Part shown: one piece after another, positions 5,799-7,973 of the stretch | How the letters are laid out: each line of letters opens with the position of its first letter | Numbering within the stretch: position 1 is the first letter of the stretch | Origin: Nitrospirae bacterium RBG_19FT_COMBO_42_15 | GTDB taxonomy: Bacteria > Nitrospirota > CAKKRA01 > 9FT-COMBO-42-15 | DNA: 7,973 nucleotides | Reading direction: 5' to 3' | NCBI GenBank assembly: GCA_001803815.1 | Contig: MHEL01000125.1 | Span: forward strand, 1 to 7,973 | The notes under the pieces: generated by a model | Databases searched by the model: none | What the model saw: only the letters and a program-made list of their open reading frames with translations | Told to the model about the DNA's origin: nothing | Position numbers and translations under genes: made by a program

Positions 5799-7973
5799 TT
5801 AGGATAAAGTTACCACTGTAACCCCTGCTCCGCCTTCTGACTGCTCACCGCTTCTAAAACCTTCCACAAGCCGATGGCCTGAGAGATGCTCACGAACCGC
5901 CTTTGAAAGTATCCCGGCTCCGGTGCCGTGGATTATTGTAACCTCTGAAAAGCCTGCAAGCACAGCATGATTAAGAAACTTCTCAAGCCTTGGGATAGCC
6001 TCATCAACACGCAAGCCAATAAGGTTTATCTGTGCTGCAACTGCCTCCTCTGAGGCGCTTACGAGGATACCGCCTTTTTCTGCTTTTACAACCTTTCCTT
6101 TTTTGCGGCCAACATCAGATAAAGGCACCTCCATCTCCCATTTTTCTGTCTTTATCTTTACACGGCTGCTCTTCTTTAAGAGCTTTGTAATAACTGCATC
6201 GCTTCCAATGGATTTTATAAATACCGCGTCCCCCTCCTTTAGCTCATCCATTGAGAGCGTCTCTGTGTCAGCGCTTTTATATTCCCTTATTTTTTCAATT
6301 GCCTGCTCATGCACAGTGGAGGCCTTTCTAAGGATTATCTTTGCCTTATCCTTTTCAGCCTTTTTGATTTCTTCAAGCAGGCTGTTCATCTGCCTTTTTG
6401 TGTCTGCGATAATCTCTGATGCATCTTTATATGCCTTTGCAAAGAGCTCTTTCTTTTTTGCCTCTGCATCTTTTAATAATCTACCAAGCTTTTCTTCCCT
6501 CTCTGTCAATTCCCTTTCATGCTTCTTCATGTCTCCAGCAGAATCCTCATAATGCCTTCTTTTCTGCTCAAGGTCGTGCAGGAGGTTTTCAAGCTCTGCC
6601 CTTCCTTTGCCGAGCATAATCCTTGCGGATTCAATAATTGACTCCGGCATACCGTATCTTTTTGCAGTTTCTATTGCAAATGACTGTCCCGGCTCGCCGA
6701 TCCTTAATCTGTATAATGGCGCAAGGGTCTTATGGTCAAACTCCATAGAGGCATTTACCATGCCCTCTGTCTTATGCGCAAACACCTTTATATCTGTCAG
6801 ATGTGTTGTGGCAAATATTAAAGAGCCTTTTGCTTTTAGCTCCTTTAATATGGCGCAGGCAAGCGCAGCGCCTTCCTCCGGGTCTGTGCCTGTGCCAAGC
6901 TCGTCTATCAAAACAAGCGTGGATGAATCCGCCTTTTTAAGAAACTCCATCATATTTGACAGATGAGCAGTAAAGGTAGAGAGGTTGTCTGCAATTGACT
7001 GCCTGTCGCCGATATCAACGAGCAGGTTATGAAAAAGCGGGATGGTTATTGAAGAATCCGCAGGAACAGGCATGCCTGATAATGCCATAGCAGAAAGCAG
7101 TCCAATGGTCTTTATTGTAACACTCTTTCCCCCTGCATTCGGCCCTGTTATCACCATTACACTCTTATCCTCTCCAATGTTTACATCAATAGGCACAATA
7201 TCATTCATCCTGTTCTTCTGCGCTGATGAATAAAGCAGAAGCGGATGCCTTGCCTTTGAAAGCTTTAATATGTTCTGCTCATTTATCTCCGGTATCTGCA
7301 TCCTGAATCGGTCTGCAAACATGGCAATACTCTTAAGCATGTCAAGATAGACAAGTGTCCCAAACTCATCTTTAATCTCATCAGCCTGCTTTCTAATCTG
7401 TAAACCGAGCACCTTGAGGATTCTTATCTCCTCTGCCTTTTCGTCTGCAATGATATTTTCAAGCTCATTTGAAAGTCCAATGATGCTTATAGGCTCAACA
7501 AATGCTGTCTCGCCTGTCCTTGATACATCATGCACAACGCCCTGCACATGGCCTTTGGAATCCATCCTTACAGGGATGACCCATCTGCCTGATCTCTGGG
7601 TGATAAAATTATCCTGAAGAAAGGCTGCTGTGTTTTCATCCCGCGTTATCTCCTCAAGGCTCTTTCTTATCTTTGTCTCAATCCTCCTCTTTTCTCTCCT
7701 CAGGTTTGATAATTCATGGGATGCGCTGTCAAGGATGCCTCCATCTTTATCAATAGAGCGCCTAAGGATATTCAGCAGCTCAGGCATTCCTGTCAGATTT
7801 TTTATAAGCTTATTAAGGTTAATGAGAGAATTATCTTCTTTAATCTGCCTTGCTGCATTATACGCAGAACTTAAAAGGTCCATCAGCCAAACAAGCTCAA
7901 CAGTTTCAGGGACAGCGTCTTTTGGCTGAACCTTCTGCAGGAGAGGCTCAATATCCCTGAAAGGGAGTATATC
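5799..7973 (-). CDS. mutS2: MutS2 family ATPase/Smr protein, partial (N-terminus beyond right edge)
   Basis: 724 residues are visible; full MutS2 is about 780-800, so roughly 55-75 are missing. MutS2 is a cytoplasmic homodimeric ATPase. It acts in suppressing homologous recombination in some species, and in Bacillus also in rescue of collided ribosomes. Visible-fragment positions: clamp and lever region (about 1-240), Walker A GPNAGGKSV (277-285), signature DRQSIADNLSTFTAHLSN (323-340), Walker B LVLIDELGTGTD (353-364), H-loop TTH (389-391), long coiled coil (about 455-570), a β-barrel linker (about 572-640) and a C-terminal Smr domain (about 648-724) with IIHGTGAG and EGGAGVTVV. In Smr the usual LDLRG/LDLHG reads INLIG (649-653). 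The frame is open to the edge (upstream residues spell DILPFRDIEPLLQK), so the ATG at 7883 is internal. It heads the visible part of the unit that continues into larC, 44 bases away. Confidence 0.96.
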   Translation of the reverse strand, partial: DILPFRDIEPLLQKVQPKDAVPETVELVWLMDLLSSAYNAARQIKEDNSLINLNKLIKNLTGMPELLNILRRSIDKDGGILDSASHELSNLRREKRRIETKIRKSLEEITRDENTAAFLQDNFITQRSGRWVIPVRMDSKGHVQGVVHDVSRTGETAFVEPISIIGLSNELENIIADEKAEEIRILKVLGLQIRKQADEIKDEFGTLVYLDMLKSIAMFADRFRMQIPEINEQNILKLSKARHPLLLYSSAQKNRMNDIVPIDVNIGEDKSVMVITGPNAGGKSVTIKTIGLLSAMALSGMPVPADSSITIPLFHNLLVDIGDRQSIADNLSTFTAHLSNMMEFLKKADSSTLVLIDELGTGTDPEEGAALACAILKELKAKGSLIFATTHLTDIKVFAHKTEGMVNASMEFDHKTLAPLYRLRIGEPGQSFAIETAKRYGMPESIIESARIMLGKGRAELENLLHDLEQKRRHYEDSAGDMKKHERELTEREEKLGRLLKDAEAKKKELFAKAYKDASEIIADTKRQMNSLLEEIKKAEKDKAKIILRKASTVHEQAIEKIREYKSADTETLSMDELKEGDAVFIKSIGSDAVITKLLKKSSRVKIKTEKWEMEVPLSDVGRKKGKVVKAEKGGILVSASEEAVAAQINLIGLRVDEAIPRLEKFLNHAVLAGFSEVTIIHGTGAGILSKAVREHLSGHRLVEGFRSGEQSEGGAGVTVVTLS

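Noticed and set aside
6103..6552. Ser/Phe-rich plus-strand open frame opposite mutS2
   Set aside because: It is the complement of the charged coiled coil of MutS2, which produces Ser/Phe-rich shadow translations.
7881..7883. ATG at 7883 as the start of mutS2
   Set aside because: The frame stays open to the edge, and the 30 upstream codons give MutS2-like sequence; the family is also longer, so the gene is truncated by the window.

Overview
The window carries eight protein-coding genes in three transcription units, with two genes cut by the window edges. I see no tRNA, rRNA, CRISPR array, insertion sequence or phage gene. It looks like ordinary chromosome of a moderately AT-leaning bacterium. 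The CDF exporter, LemA, MOT1-type permease, LarC and MutS2 are broadly distributed, so the taxon cannot be fixed. The Smr motif variant in MutS2 and the gene mix would suit a Nitrospirota- or deltaproteobacteria-like lineage, but this is a weak inference.

Left unit (minus strand, 1-2236): a cation diffusion facilitator (CDF) metal exporter, a LemA-family membrane protein and pdxA (vitamin B6 synthesis, continuing past the left edge). The first spacer is 12 bases; lemA and pdxA share a 4-base ATGA overlap. The CDF start has no Shine-Dalgarno sequence but a perfect TATAAT just upstream, so its mRNA may be leaderless.

Middle unit (plus strand, 2334-3308): a ComFB-domain protein followed after 27 bases by a signal-peptide protein resembling the DUF3313/DUF4410 type. 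Both have clear ribosome binding sites. This pair is the least explained part of the window. The 97-base divergent spacer (2237-2333) appears to hold back-to-back promoters with a small dyad between their -35 regions.

Convergent spacer (3309-3454): a 123-base imperfect palindrome starts one base after the secreted-protein stop codon and looks like an extragenic repeat element. Next to it is a short hairpin plus T-run that probably ends the right-hand unit.

Right unit (minus strand, 3455-7973): mutS2 (5' end off the right edge), larC (nickel insertion into the nickel-pincer cofactor) and a MOT1-type molybdate/sulfate permease whose start overlaps the larC stop in ATGA. The tight larC-permease coupling suggests a link between the nickel-pincer pathway and an anion or metal transporter. 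No wholly new system is evident; the best leads are the ComFB/secreted-protein pair, the long palindrome and the larC-permease coupling.
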